NCBI RefSeq assembly: GCF_000425645.1
Contig: NZ_AUDV01000006.1
Span: 372,001-436,000, forward strand
Source of the DNA: Gaetbulibacter saemankumensis DSM 17032
Lineage (GTDB): Bacteria > Bacteroidota > Bacteroidia > Flavobacteriales > Flavobacteriaceae
Direction: 5' to 3'
DNA: 64,000 nt
In this document: in pieces, positions 25,023-33,499 of the stretch
How the letters are laid out: the number at the start of each line of letters is the position of its first letter
Numbering within the stretch: position 1 is the stretch's first letter
Position numbers and translations under genes: made by a program
The notes under the pieces: model-generated
The model's input: the letters and a program-made list of their open reading frames with translations, nothing else
Told to the model about the DNA's origin: nothing
Databases searched by the model: none

Positions 25023-25685
25023 ATGAGTTCTAAATTAATAGCTCCTTCATTATTAGCATCAGACTTTGCTAATTTACAACGCGATATAGAAATGGTTAAT
25101 CAAAGTGAGGCTGATTGGTTTCATATTGACATTATGGATGGGGTTTTTGTTCCAAACATTTCGTTTGGCATGCCAGTTTTACAAGCCATGGCAAAACACA
25201 CCAAGAAAACTCTTGATGTTCACTTAATGATTGTCGATCCTGATCGTTACATTAAAACCTTTGCTGATCTGGGAAGTGATATTTTAACAGTACATTACGA
25301 GGCTTGTACACATTTACACCGTACCATTCAGGCTATAAAAAATGAAGGTATGAAAGCCGGGGTCGCCTTAAACCCTCATACCAATGTTAATTTACTTGAA
25401 GACATTATTAATGACTTAGATTTAGTACTTATTATGAGTGTTAATCCAGGCTTTGGCGGTCAAAGTTTTATTGAAAACACTTATGAAAAAGTAAAACAAC
25501 TTAAAGAAATTATTACACGCAAAGGAGCATCAACCATTATTGAAATTGATGGCGGCGTTACAAATGCCAACGCTAAAGCTTTAGTTGATGCAGGTGCGGA
25601 CGTTTTAGTTGCGGGCAGCTTCGTATTTAAAAGCAGCACACCACTCGATACCATTAAAGACCTTAAAGCAACTGCTAATTCTTAA
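25023..25685 (+). CDS. rpe: Ribulose-phosphate 3-epimerase
   Basis: This 220-residue TIM-barrel enzyme interconverts ribulose 5-phosphate and xylulose 5-phosphate in the pentose phosphate pathway. Family motifs are visible: IAPSLLASDFANL (residues 6-18), HIDIMDGVFVPNISFG (about 34-49, metal-binding His and Asp), LDVHLMI, MSVNPGFGGQ (about 140-149) and IDGGV (near 178). Length is standard. Its last 4 bases overlap the convergent CBS gene. Confidence 0.96.
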   Translation: MSSKLIAPSLLASDFANLQRDIEMVNQSEADWFHIDIMDGVFVPNISFGMPVLQAMAKHTKKTLDVHLMIVDPDRYIKTFADLGSDILTVHYEACTHLHRTIQAIKNEGMKAGVALNPHTNVNLLEDIINDLDLVLIMSVNPGFGGQSFIENTYEKVKQLKEIITRKGASTIIEIDGGVTNANAKALVDAGADVLVAGSFVFKSSTPLDTIKDLKATANS

Positions 25686-26098
25686 AATACCTTTATATAA
25701 TATTTTAATAAATCGGTAGTTGTAACCATACCTACCAAAATACCATCATCAACTACTGGCAGGGCGTGAAATTCGCGCTCTGCTAGAATTTGAGCCGCCT
25801 CATTAACAGGTGTATTACTAGGAACCGTTACCACATTTTTAGTCATAACTTGTTCTATAGAAAATGTGTTATAAACCACGGTGTTAATATCATGTTCATC
25901 GGCACTTACTTCAGCCTGACTTATTTTTTGTAAATCGGTAAAACTTACCATACCAATTACCACATCATGACTAACAACTGGAATATGTTTTATTTGATAT
26001 TGGTTAAACAAGGCTTCCGCTATTTCTAAAGTATCACTACGTTTAAGGGCTATAGGTTTAGTAGCCATAATATCTCCTACCTCTGCTTGATGTCTCAT
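25682..26098 (-). CDS. CBS-domain pair protein
   Basis: This 138-residue protein consists of two CBS domains only. The first runs from VGDIMATKPIALKRSDTLEI, the second from IEQVMTKNVVTVPSNTPVNE, each ending in a GMVxxTDL motif (GMVSFTDL, GMVTTTDL). Stand-alone CBS pairs bind adenosine nucleotides such as AMP, ATP or SAM and usually regulate another protein; the partner is unknown. It is clearly a paralogue of the protein at 26211-26630, so the two arose by tandem duplication. Confidence 0.87.
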   Translation of the reverse strand: MRHQAEVGDIMATKPIALKRSDTLEIAEALFNQYQIKHIPVVSHDVVIGMVSFTDLQKISQAEVSADEHDINTVVYNTFSIEQVMTKNVVTVPSNTPVNEAAQILAEREFHALPVVDDGILVGMVTTTDLLKYYIKVF

Positions 26099-26210
26099 GA
26101 AGATTCCTTTTAAAATTCTAAACTAAAATTAATTATTCCAATAATGTCATTTTATGATAAATATCAGTTGTATTTACTTTTACGTAATTCGCAGCAATTA
26201 TAATTCCATT

Positions 26211-26630
26211 CTAAAATTGTTGCAATAAATACTTTATCAGGTCGGTGGTCGTAACGATACCCTCCAACTTATTATTCTCGACAACTGGTAATGCATGAAA
26301 CTCTCTGGTAGCAAATATTTCTGCCACTTCTTTAATAGAATTTGATGTTGACACGGTAACAATATCCCGTTTCATAACCTGTTTTATTGTAAACATATTA
26401 TATATCATCACATCGGTATCTCGTTGTTCTTCATCTAATATATCAGCAAAACTTAGCCTTAATAAATCTGTATAACTCAACATACCAACGACTGTATTTC
26501 CTGAAACTACCGGTATATGTCTAATATGATGTTTCTTAAATAAGCGCTCTGCTTTTTCAAGACTATCGTCTTTCTTTAATGTAATAACAGGCGTTGTCAT
26601 TATCATTGAAATTGGTGCTTTTCGTATCAT
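26211..26630 (-). CDS. CBS-domain pair protein, paralogue
   Basis: This 139-residue protein has two CBS domains (ISMIMTTPVITLKKDDSLEK and IKQVMKRDIVTVSTSNSIKE), ending in GMLSYTDLLRL and GIVTTTDLIKY. It matches its neighbour along the whole length, including the shared FHALPVV and the pattern HIRHIPVVS / QIKHIPVVS. It may pair with the neighbour as a heterodimer or have a diverged ligand. The 112-base gap between the genes allows separate transcription. Function beyond nucleotide sensing is unknown. Confidence 0.87.
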   Translation of the reverse strand: MIRKAPISMIMTTPVITLKKDDSLEKAERLFKKHHIRHIPVVSGNTVVGMLSYTDLLRLSFADILDEEQRDTDVMIYNMFTIKQVMKRDIVTVSTSNSIKEVAEIFATREFHALPVVENNKLEGIVTTTDLIKYLLQQF

Positions 26631-26834
26631 CTCCTTCAGCTTTAAGTTTTGTGCTTAATAAAATTATTAAACTTAAACCCGAAAAATTATGATAAAAATC
26701 ATTTTAAATAATACAAAATCCATAAATACGGAAAATACGTGCTTAATCGTATTTTTTTTATTATCTCATAATTTTTATGTACTTTAAGTTAATTAACAAC
26801 ACTATTTAGTTTTACAACTATCCTCCTCCCCAAA

Positions 26835-26856
26835 TTTTATGCGCTAGGGCATAAAA
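26835..26856. promoter_or_regulatory. 8-bp inverted repeat in the CHRD gene leader
   Basis: TTTTATGC (26835-26842) and GCATAAAA (26849-26856) with the 6-base spacer GCTAGG, ending 24 bases before the ATG. It may be an operator or a leader hairpin. Confidence 0.45.
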
Positions 26857-26880
26857 CTGAATAACTAAAAAAAACTCATT

Positions 26881-27444
26881 ATGAAAAAAATTACAAACCT
26901 TGTAATGCGCTTATGTCTTGTATTTGCGCTGGGCTGTATGTTATTTACATGCTCGAATGACCCCTTAATGATTTCCTCTGATGAAGCAGACACATCAGAA
27001 TTAAATAGCAAAATGGCTTCTGAAAAGAAATCCATGGATAATAAACTTCACTTCACAGCATCATTGAAAGGTAGTAATGAAACTACTCCAAATGATTCTA
27101 AAGCAGCAGGAGAAGCTATCGTTCATATTAACAAAGAAGAAACTATGATTCATTACAAATTAATAGTTGCTAATATTGAAAACGTTACTATGTCTCATTT
27201 TCACATGGCACCCGCTGGCTCAGATGGCGGACCTGTTGCTTGGCTATATAAGAATCTAGATGGTCAGCCTTCCGGTATGTCGAATGGCGTGATAGCTGAA
27301 GGCCAAATAGAGGAAAGTGATTTAATTGGAGGTTTGGCCGGCAAGAGTATTGCTGACTTAATTGAAGCTATTAGAAATGGGAAGATTTATGTTAATGTAC
27401 ATACCTCAGCCTATCCTGGTGGAGAATTAAGAGGTCAACTATAA
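26881..27444 (+). CDS. CHRD domain lipoprotein
   Basis: This 187-residue protein has a lipoprotein signal (LCLVFALGCMLFTC, acceptor Cys near 24) followed by a Ser/Asp/Glu-rich tether. From about residue 55 it is one CHRD domain: LHFTASLKGSNETTPNDSKA, MSHFHMAPAGSDGGPVAWLY and, at the end, IYVNVHTSAYPGGELRGQL. CHRD domains were first described in chordin. Bacterial ones are exported and of unknown role; the conserved His residues (HFH, VHT) suggest metal binding. A perfect terminator follows. Confidence 0.9.
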   Translation: MKKITNLVMRLCLVFALGCMLFTCSNDPLMISSDEADTSELNSKMASEKKSMDNKLHFTASLKGSNETTPNDSKAAGEAIVHINKEETMIHYKLIVANIENVTMSHFHMAPAGSDGGPVAWLYKNLDGQPSGMSNGVIAEGQIEESDLIGGLAGKSIADLIEAIRNGKIYVNVHTSAYPGGELRGQL

Positions 27445-27460
27445 GTGTCAATTTAGTACA

Positions 27461-27497
27461 AATAAAGCGCCGCTTATCTAGCGGCGCTTTATTTTTT
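27461..27497. terminator. Bidirectional terminator between the CHRD and MtfA-like genes
   Basis: Perfect 13-bp arms AATAAAGCGCCGC (27461-27473) and GCGGCGCTTTATT (27481-27493), then a T run to the right. The convergent gene ends at 27512. Confidence 0.85.
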
Positions 27498-27511
27498 ACC
27501 ATGTAAGCCTA

Positions 27512-28381
27512 TTAATAATTCGCTACTCTAAAATTTAGCATCTGCCTAATTTTAGCATATAATACCGGAAATTCGCTTTTAAATTGCTTAGGTGTTTCTA
27601 TAAAATTTTCAATTAAAACGGCTAAAAATTCAAATTGATTGGTAAAAGCATATTTTCTGAAATATTCAGAAACCAGTAGCTGATTCCTCAGTGACTCGTT
27701 AGAAACCAATAAATCGGACAATTCTTTAAACGAATCGTTGAAAATGGTAGAGCTTACATCCTTTTCTTTTATACTATTAAAGTGAATGGCATGGGTTAGT
27801 TCGTGAATACCCAAATTTAAATTATCCTTAGCATCTCTAAATCCTTCTTTAAAATCAAGCCAGGATACCACTAGGGTTTCAAGCCGGGGATTAAATTCTC
27901 CTTTATGATAAGCCTCGTTGGTATTCGAATAAAATTTGGTAGGATATACTACAATTTTAGAAATTAACCCAATATAGTAATCGCGAAACCCGAAAGTTAA
28001 CATAACGGCTGTAGCAGAAATGAGCACCTTAATTTCTTCTGAAATAACAACACCTTCTCTTCCTATAAAATCTTTATCTTTAATAAAATTAGCCACTCTA
28101 TGCTCAAAATATTTCTGATGTCTGGCGCCTAATTTATTATAAAATGAAAATTGACTTTTTAGAATTACCTTTTGTTCTGAAGATAATTTTTTCAAATAAA
28201 AATAAAAGTGATTGTATAAAGGTCTACGGTATTTTAAAACAAATGCCATTTCTATCATTCTAAAAAAATAATAGAAAATTAAACCAATTAAGGCAACAAT
28301 AAACACCAATAATAAAATATTAGCAGCAAATCGGCTATCGTCACCCTTAGTAAGAATCAGTATTGGTATTTTAAAAAGCAT
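27512..28381 (-). CDS. MtfA-like zinc peptidase with N-terminal membrane segment
   Basis: This 289-residue protein has one transmembrane helix (about residues 18-42) and then a domain of the MtfA/M90 peptidase family. The zinc motif is HELTH (His193 to His197), followed by QFEFLAVLIENFIE, where a glutamate should be the third ligand. Escherichia coli MtfA is cytoplasmic and acts on the Mlc glucose regulator; no Mlc is expected here, so the substrate is unknown. The membrane anchor is typical of the Bacteroidota forms I recall. Confidence 0.85.
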   Translation of the reverse strand: MLFKIPILILTKGDDSRFAANILLLVFIVALIGLIFYYFFRMIEMAFVLKYRRPLYNHFYFYLKKLSSEQKVILKSQFSFYNKLGARHQKYFEHRVANFIKDKDFIGREGVVISEEIKVLISATAVMLTFGFRDYYIGLISKIVVYPTKFYSNTNEAYHKGEFNPRLETLVVSWLDFKEGFRDAKDNLNLGIHELTHAIHFNSIKEKDVSSTIFNDSFKELSDLLVSNESLRNQLLVSEYFRKYAFTNQFEFLAVLIENFIETPKQFKSEFPVLYAKIRQMLNFRVANY

Positions 28382-28410
28382 CTATTTTTTTATTGCAATA
28401 TATTAAAAAC

Positions 28411-28442
28411 AAAAACACCTGAATTTACATTCAGGTGTTTTT
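28411..28442 (-). terminator. Terminator of the thioredoxin-like gene
   Basis: Perfect 13-bp arms AAAAACACCTGAA (28411-28423) and TTCAGGTGTTTTT (28430-28442). It lies just past the 3' end at 28467 and has T runs on both sides. Confidence 0.85.
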
Positions 28443-28466
28443 AATTCTAATCAGCTAGACATGCAT

Positions 28467-29687
28467 CTACTCCATTTGTATGGGTTTAAGCATTTGAGCC
28501 GCTAATATTTCAAGGCCGGATAATTCTTCTTTGCTTACAGCTAATTCTAAAGAACTAATAACCTCCTCACTTATACCTGGTGATTTCGTAGCATTTTCAA
28601 AATATTTCATAACATCTGCGGCCCTTTTATAATCTTTAAGAAATAAATTTATCAAGACTTCCTTATAAACATCTGATTGAAACTTCCTCTCGGAATTATT
28701 CTCATAATACCCGCGTAATTGCTCTAATATAGGTCCATTATTTTGAGAGTCCAATATAATATTGGCGTAAGCATTACTCCTATCCTGCCAATCGAAATTT
28801 CCATTATTAATTTTTTCTATATACCAATTAGTATCTTTTGTAACATCATAATATGGCTTATAAAAACACTTTATTCGTAAACGGTTCCAATCGTTAAGTG
28901 CCATTAACTCTTTAATATGAGACAAAGCCGCTTCATACTTTTCTAAATTATTAGTTTCCCCATACTTCTTTGCTAGATAGTCCATTTTTGAAATCATACT
29001 CCTAGCAACTATATTGGTTCCAAATTTATTACCAAATTCCAAAAGATGATCCGAATAATACTCAACGTATTTACCTTCCTTCAAAAATTTGAACATAATT
29101 AAAAACGGTATCTCACCATCTATATCGGCTAAGGTATCTAAATAATCATTTATTTCTTCTGACGATTTATCGAGCTTACGTTTCTCGAAAGAATTTCTGT
29201 AAAACTCCGGATAGTCTAGTTTATATGATGTACTGTAACCTTTATAATATTTTTTGTTAGCAAACTTAGCTGTGACACTATTTAAAAATCTTATAAAGTT
29301 ATCGACACCTTTAAAACCGCCATCTATATCTATAACGTGATTATCTGCTGTTAATATTAAAAACGTCGGAAAACCGGTAATGGCATATTTTTTTGATAGT
29401 TTAAGACCTAAAGCCTTCTCCTTTTCATTAAAAACATCAACCTTATAAGGTATAAATTCGTTATTTAAAATATTTGCCACTTTAGTATCGGGAAACACTC
29501 GATTATCCATTTCACGACAAGGCATACAGCCTGTAAAATACATATCGATAAAAATGGGTTTATTTTCCGTTTGCGCTTTCTTTATTAATTGCTCCCAACT
29601 ACCTGTATAGAATTGTGTTTGCCCGTATGCGGTGCTAATTGTATATAGACATATTAAACCAAGGACTATAGATTTTATTTTATTCAT
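28467..29687 (-). CDS. Exported thioredoxin-like protein of the SusCD locus
   Basis: This 406-residue protein has a signal peptide (IKSIVLGLICLYTISTAYG), then a thioredoxin-fold domain with FTGCMPCREMD (Cys54 and Cys57) and the cis-Pro region TGFPTFLIL. About 230 helical residues of unknown role follow. It is similar to DUF255/Thioredoxin_7-type proteins that reduce or isomerise disulfides in the periplasm. The ATG at 29687 is preferred to one at 29750, which adds 21 residues before the signal. It follows the lipoprotein gene at 29752 after an imperfect hairpin, so it may be a partly read-through last member of the nutrient locus. Confidence 0.82.
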   Translation of the reverse strand: MNKIKSIVLGLICLYTISTAYGQTQFYTGSWEQLIKKAQTENKPIFIDMYFTGCMPCREMDNRVFPDTKVANILNNEFIPYKVDVFNEKEKALGLKLSKKYAITGFPTFLILTADNHVIDIDGGFKGVDNFIRFLNSVTAKFANKKYYKGYSTSYKLDYPEFYRNSFEKRKLDKSSEEINDYLDTLADIDGEIPFLIMFKFLKEGKYVEYYSDHLLEFGNKFGTNIVARSMISKMDYLAKKYGETNNLEKYEAALSHIKELMALNDWNRLRIKCFYKPYYDVTKDTNWYIEKINNGNFDWQDRSNAYANIILDSQNNGPILEQLRGYYENNSERKFQSDVYKEVLINLFLKDYKRAADVMKYFENATKSPGISEEVISSLELAVSKEELSGLEILAAQMLKPIQME

Positions 29688-29713
29688 GTTTAATATATTA
29701 AAATAGATTGCAT

Positions 29714-29746
29714 AAAAAAGGGAAGCTTTAAACCTCCCCTTTTTTA
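29714..29746 (-). terminator. Imperfect hairpin after the PKD-like gene
   Basis: Leftward it reads AAAAAAGGG ... CCCTTTTTT (arms at about 29738-29746 and 29714-29722), with a T run. It may lower expression of the thioredoxin-like gene relative to the transport genes. Confidence 0.6.
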
Positions 29747-29751
29747 ACATA

Positions 29752-31248
29752 TTAACGATCTCGATAAGAAATACTCACTATTCTTCCAAATCCAACATAA
29801 GAGGCCTGCAAATTAAGATCTCCATTAACTGGTGGTACTTCATAAAGCTCCATAGTTCCTTCATTTGAAGCCGCATCATAACTCGCTAATACCAGTTCTG
29901 AACGTGTGTCTCCTCCAAAAGATTTAGAATCATCTTGAAATTTTAATACCGTTATTTCTGCCGAACCTTTATCTATCATCAATTTCGTTTGTTTTAAACT
30001 AAAATCGTACTCATAAACTTTTCCTCCGACATTATAAAATATATAACCGAAATCTGGACTCACCGCAAAATAATCTGCCTGTGCCATATCTACAGCAATT
30101 GTTTCAGGTATTTCTTCATAATACGTTTGTGTTATAGTCCCCCTAGAAGAAGACATTCTAGCCAAATACAATTTACTATCAGCTGGATCTTTTAATATAG
30201 CAAATACTTCCCCGCCGTTATAAATACTTCTTCTCATATATAACAGGTCTTTACCTGTATTATAATCAAAAAGTGTTCCAGGAGACATCACATTACACTC
30301 TTTACCTCCCCAAGCATGCTGAATAAAGCGCTTATTATCAACATCATAAAGCAAATTCTTTCCATAAAACCCTCCCGTACCAATAAATGGTGAAGCTCTA
30401 AAAGTAGTAGACTCTCCAGAAACTATATTTATAGGAACGCCATAACGATATTGAAAAATTCTTAAATAATAATAAAGATCGCCATCATGATACATTAAAC
30501 TTTCCTGACTTCCTATTCTTTCAATTAAATCGGCACCAAAATCAGTTGGCACGTCCCCTAACATTTCATAAGACAGGTTATAATCCAATTGCCAGTCAAA
30601 TGATTCTGGGTGTAACTTTGTAGTTCCGTTACCTTCAGTAGTTACGTATATACCATAAAACTGTTGATCATAATCAAAACACGTCACATCTTTTGGTGCA
30701 CCTTCAAGACTTAAGGACGATCCTGTATAGGCTAACACATCATAAATAGGCACATACGTGTCATTTATTTTTGACACCATATCTAATCTTGCTACACCAT
30801 TAATATCATTAAGGAGCATCCAGCCTTCGTAAATAGTACTTTGTACATGTAACCTAAAAGAAGTACTAAATTGCACTCCTGTACTATTATCGGTTACTCT
30901 ATACCGCACATCGTATTCCGCAGGAGGAATTTGCAAAGCCTCTAACTGTAAGTTCTTTGTAAAAGCCAAATCCTTTTTTATATCGCCAGGTAATACATTT
31001 CCTCTTTGAAAAGCAATCCATTCGTAGCTATAATTACTTTCATCTCCACTCATATCCTGAGAGAATTTTAAATTGGGAATGATTTCGAAAGGTTCGCCCA
31101 AAAGCCCAAAATACTCTGACTCGACACCTTCAAAGGTAACTTCATTTATTTCAGAATAATCATAATTTCCTAAATCTTCTGAACATGAAAACATGGCGAC
31201 AAAAACCGCTAATGTCATCAATACTTTATATGTTATATTTCTAAACAT
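29752..31248 (-). CDS. PKD-like family surface lipoprotein
   Basis: This 498-residue lipoprotein (signal LMTLAVFVAMFSC, acceptor Cys near 22, then SEDLGNYDY) matches the Bacteroidota PKD-like family found beside SusCD pairs. An Ig/PKD-like first domain (residues about 30-135, YSYEWIAFQ, EYDVRYRVTDNSTGV) is followed by a long repeat-rich part with blade-like segments (GWMLLNDINGVARLDMVS; LYLARMSSSRGT), suggesting a beta-propeller. It probably sits on the cell surface and binds or guides substrate into the SusC channel. The ATG at 31248 is chosen over 31275, which lies inside the previous gene and adds nine residues. Confidence 0.82.
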   Translation of the reverse strand: MFRNITYKVLMTLAVFVAMFSCSEDLGNYDYSEINEVTFEGVESEYFGLLGEPFEIIPNLKFSQDMSGDESNYSYEWIAFQRGNVLPGDIKKDLAFTKNLQLEALQIPPAEYDVRYRVTDNSTGVQFSTSFRLHVQSTIYEGWMLLNDINGVARLDMVSKINDTYVPIYDVLAYTGSSLSLEGAPKDVTCFDYDQQFYGIYVTTEGNGTTKLHPESFDWQLDYNLSYEMLGDVPTDFGADLIERIGSQESLMYHDGDLYYYLRIFQYRYGVPINIVSGESTTFRASPFIGTGGFYGKNLLYDVDNKRFIQHAWGGKECNVMSPGTLFDYNTGKDLLYMRRSIYNGGEVFAILKDPADSKLYLARMSSSRGTITQTYYEEIPETIAVDMAQADYFAVSPDFGYIFYNVGGKVYEYDFSLKQTKLMIDKGSAEITVLKFQDDSKSFGGDTRSELVLASYDAASNEGTMELYEVPPVNGDLNLQASYVGFGRIVSISYRDR

Positions 31249-31267
31249 TCTTATACTTTTTTTATTG

Positions 31268-32035
31268 TTATGCATAAATACCCATAGTCATTTCCGTACC
31301 ATCATCCTCATAAACCGTTTCACCGGCTGCCTTTTTATCGTTTAAATAACGTTTCATAAATTGAGCATGAAATTGTAAGTCACTATAAGGCACAATAGTA
31401 TTATAGTGATCTGTTGAGATACCTAACAACTCACTAATTAAAAATAATTTCTTCTTAGTAAAAACACCTAAAAAACCTTCATGCCAAAAAGTAGGTTGTT
31501 TCAATATATCGTTAACAGACAATTTAAATGATGTATAACTTCGCATCTCCCCAGTAAATTCGTCTTCAAGTTTATCATTCATTTCTATACGGAAATCTTC
31601 ATTTTCTTCTAAATCTAATACCAGCGTAAATGTTTCTGATTTCATTTCCGGTGTTCTGTGGAATGTTATTGGAATACTATCAGTTGTTAAATTGGCACCA
31701 AATTTTATCGATTCAGGCAAATCAAAATGAACACCTTCTTTGGCTGTAGATTCCGGGTTTACCGATACTTTTAAAGTTCTATCTCTATCTAAAACTTGCC
31801 CCTGTACCGTAACAGGTAATTTAAAAATAGAATCTGTTACTGCAGCTTCTTTATAAGCAAAAGTAAAACCAAGACTATCTGGATATACATACAACCTATT
31901 CACATAAAGTCCTTCAACGGACCAGGTATAATAAACATTATCATTACCCTGGTAAGTATCTATTGTATCATTGCTACATGCGGCCAAAACAAAGCCTAAA
32001 CAAATAACAAACATATAATTGATTATATTTTTCAT
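31268..32035 (-). CDS. DUF4843 surface lipoprotein
   Basis: This 255-residue lipoprotein (MKNIINYMFVICLGFVLAAC, acceptor Cys at 20) belongs to the DUF4843 family. The pattern YTWSVEGLYVNRLYVYPDSL, then TDSIFKLPVTVQGQVLDRDR, SVNPESTAKEGVHFDLPES and IPITFHRTPEMKSETFTLVL is typical. Members are two-domain beta proteins encoded between SusD and PKD-like lipoproteins and are thought to be surface accessory subunits. The gap to SusD is 20 bases. Confidence 0.87.
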   Translation of the reverse strand: MKNIINYMFVICLGFVLAACSNDTIDTYQGNDNVYYTWSVEGLYVNRLYVYPDSLGFTFAYKEAAVTDSIFKLPVTVQGQVLDRDRTLKVSVNPESTAKEGVHFDLPESIKFGANLTTDSIPITFHRTPEMKSETFTLVLDLEENEDFRIEMNDKLEDEFTGEMRSYTSFKLSVNDILKQPTFWHEGFLGVFTKKKLFLISELLGISTDHYNTIVPYSDLQFHAQFMKRYLNDKKAAGETVYEDDGTEMTMGIYA

Positions 32036-32055
32036 ATATAAAATTCTTTTATTTT

Positions 32056-33486
32056 TTATTGGTATTTAGTTTCAGACTCTGGTAACGGTAGCACGTACTG
32101 TTCTGGTCCCATAGTTTTATTAGACCAGCGACTCGAAGACGAACCGTTCGGTATTCTATTTATATTTTTTCTTTTATAGTAATAGAATAGCTGGCCTTCT
32201 CCAAAAAATTCCTTTTGGTATTCCTTTCTAAGCTCGGCATCCATATTGGTTCCTGCTGGTAAGTCTACCAGACCTCTATTATATCTAACTGTATTTAAAT
32301 ACTGTAATCCCTCAGCGGCATCGCTTTCTGTTTCGGCAACGATATAATACATCTCTGAAATTCTAATCAGTGGTTGTCTGAATCTAAAAGACTTTCTTGC
32401 ATCATCCACATCGGCATACTTAAAAAACGTTTTATATGATTTACCCCCTGTAGTAGGTAATATCCAGGTAGAATTATAACGATAATCGTTTTCATTACTT
32501 TCAAAGACATTAACTAATCGCGTACTGTTCGGCGCATAAATTTCCAAATTCGACAAGGAACTTGAAAAATAATCGTTATGCCTTTCATACAATTGAATGT
32601 TATGTAAAGCAAAAACAACCTCTGAAGAAAATGTTCTATCTGGATTACCTCCTGCCGAAATAACATCGGTTGGGTTTGTCCATGAAAAAACAGTCGATGC
32701 TTCATCGATAACCACTTTGGCAGCTGCATTGGCTTCCAATGTATTACCCGCATATAAGTAAGCTCTAGCCTGCAAAGCTTTAACCGCATAAAAATTAAAT
32801 CTTAGCCCACGTTCTTCGATATAAAAAAATTCTGGATTGCTAATTTCTGCCTCAGGACGTATCGCATCATTTACAAGTAGCGCTTCTGCCTGTTTTAAAT
32901 CTGCTATAATAGCATTCATAACTTCTGTAGCTGGTAATATTTTCCCATTTTCCGCCTTAGCTTCGGTATAATATGGAATAGAAGCATCATCGGGATTAGT
33001 GCTATATATTGGACCAAATAATCTTAATAAATCAAAATGCAACATAGCCCTAAGTCCATAAGCTTCTCCTTTAATAATATTGATTTTATATTCTGGTAAA
33101 GCCTGATATTTGTCGACATTAGCAATTAAATCGTTTAAATTTAAAATAATGCTATACATAGAAGACCACATGGCATCAAATGTTTCTCTGGCATATTCTT
33201 CACCATAACTATAATTAACTAATACATAATCATCACTTCTATTATCGGGAAATGAATAACGCTGAGCTAGAGACTCTACAGTTGTCATCGTTAAATTTCC
33301 TCCATAGGCATCCTCATCGAATAGGTCGAGGTATATACCATTTAGCACATTATTAATGCCTGATTCCGTTGAATATATTTTAGTTTCTAATATCTTATCT
33401 TCTGGTACAACATCTAAATAATCGCTACACGATGAGAACATTGTTGCAATAGCCAGACATGTTATTTTTAAAATGTTTTTCTTCAT
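32056..33486 (-). CDS. SusD/RagB family nutrient-binding lipoprotein
   Basis: This 476-residue surface lipoprotein (LKITCLAIATMFSSC, then SDYLDVVPEDKI) has the SusD fold: TPR-like helices (GEAYGLRAMLHFDLLRLFGP, then LQARAYLYAGNTLEANAAAK) and the C-terminal RQPLIRISEMYYIVAETESD and ending QYVLPLPESETKYQ. It caps the SusC barrel and captures substrate. The start at 33486 (MKKNILK) is preferred; an ATG at 33513 adds nine residues and overlaps susC. Its substrate is not sugar by any visible evidence in the locus. Confidence 0.95.
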   Translation of the reverse strand: MKKNILKITCLAIATMFSSCSDYLDVVPEDKILETKIYSTESGINNVLNGIYLDLFDEDAYGGNLTMTTVESLAQRYSFPDNRSDDYVLVNYSYGEEYARETFDAMWSSMYSIILNLNDLIANVDKYQALPEYKINIIKGEAYGLRAMLHFDLLRLFGPIYSTNPDDASIPYYTEAKAENGKILPATEVMNAIIADLKQAEALLVNDAIRPEAEISNPEFFYIEERGLRFNFYAVKALQARAYLYAGNTLEANAAAKVVIDEASTVFSWTNPTDVISAGGNPDRTFSSEVVFALHNIQLYERHNDYFSSSLSNLEIYAPNSTRLVNVFESNENDYRYNSTWILPTTGGKSYKTFFKYADVDDARKSFRFRQPLIRISEMYYIVAETESDAAEGLQYLNTVRYNRGLVDLPAGTNMDAELRKEYQKEFFGEGQLFYYYKRKNINRIPNGSSSSRWSNKTMGPEQYVLPLPESETKYQ

Positions 33487-33499
33487 AATAATTTTTTTT

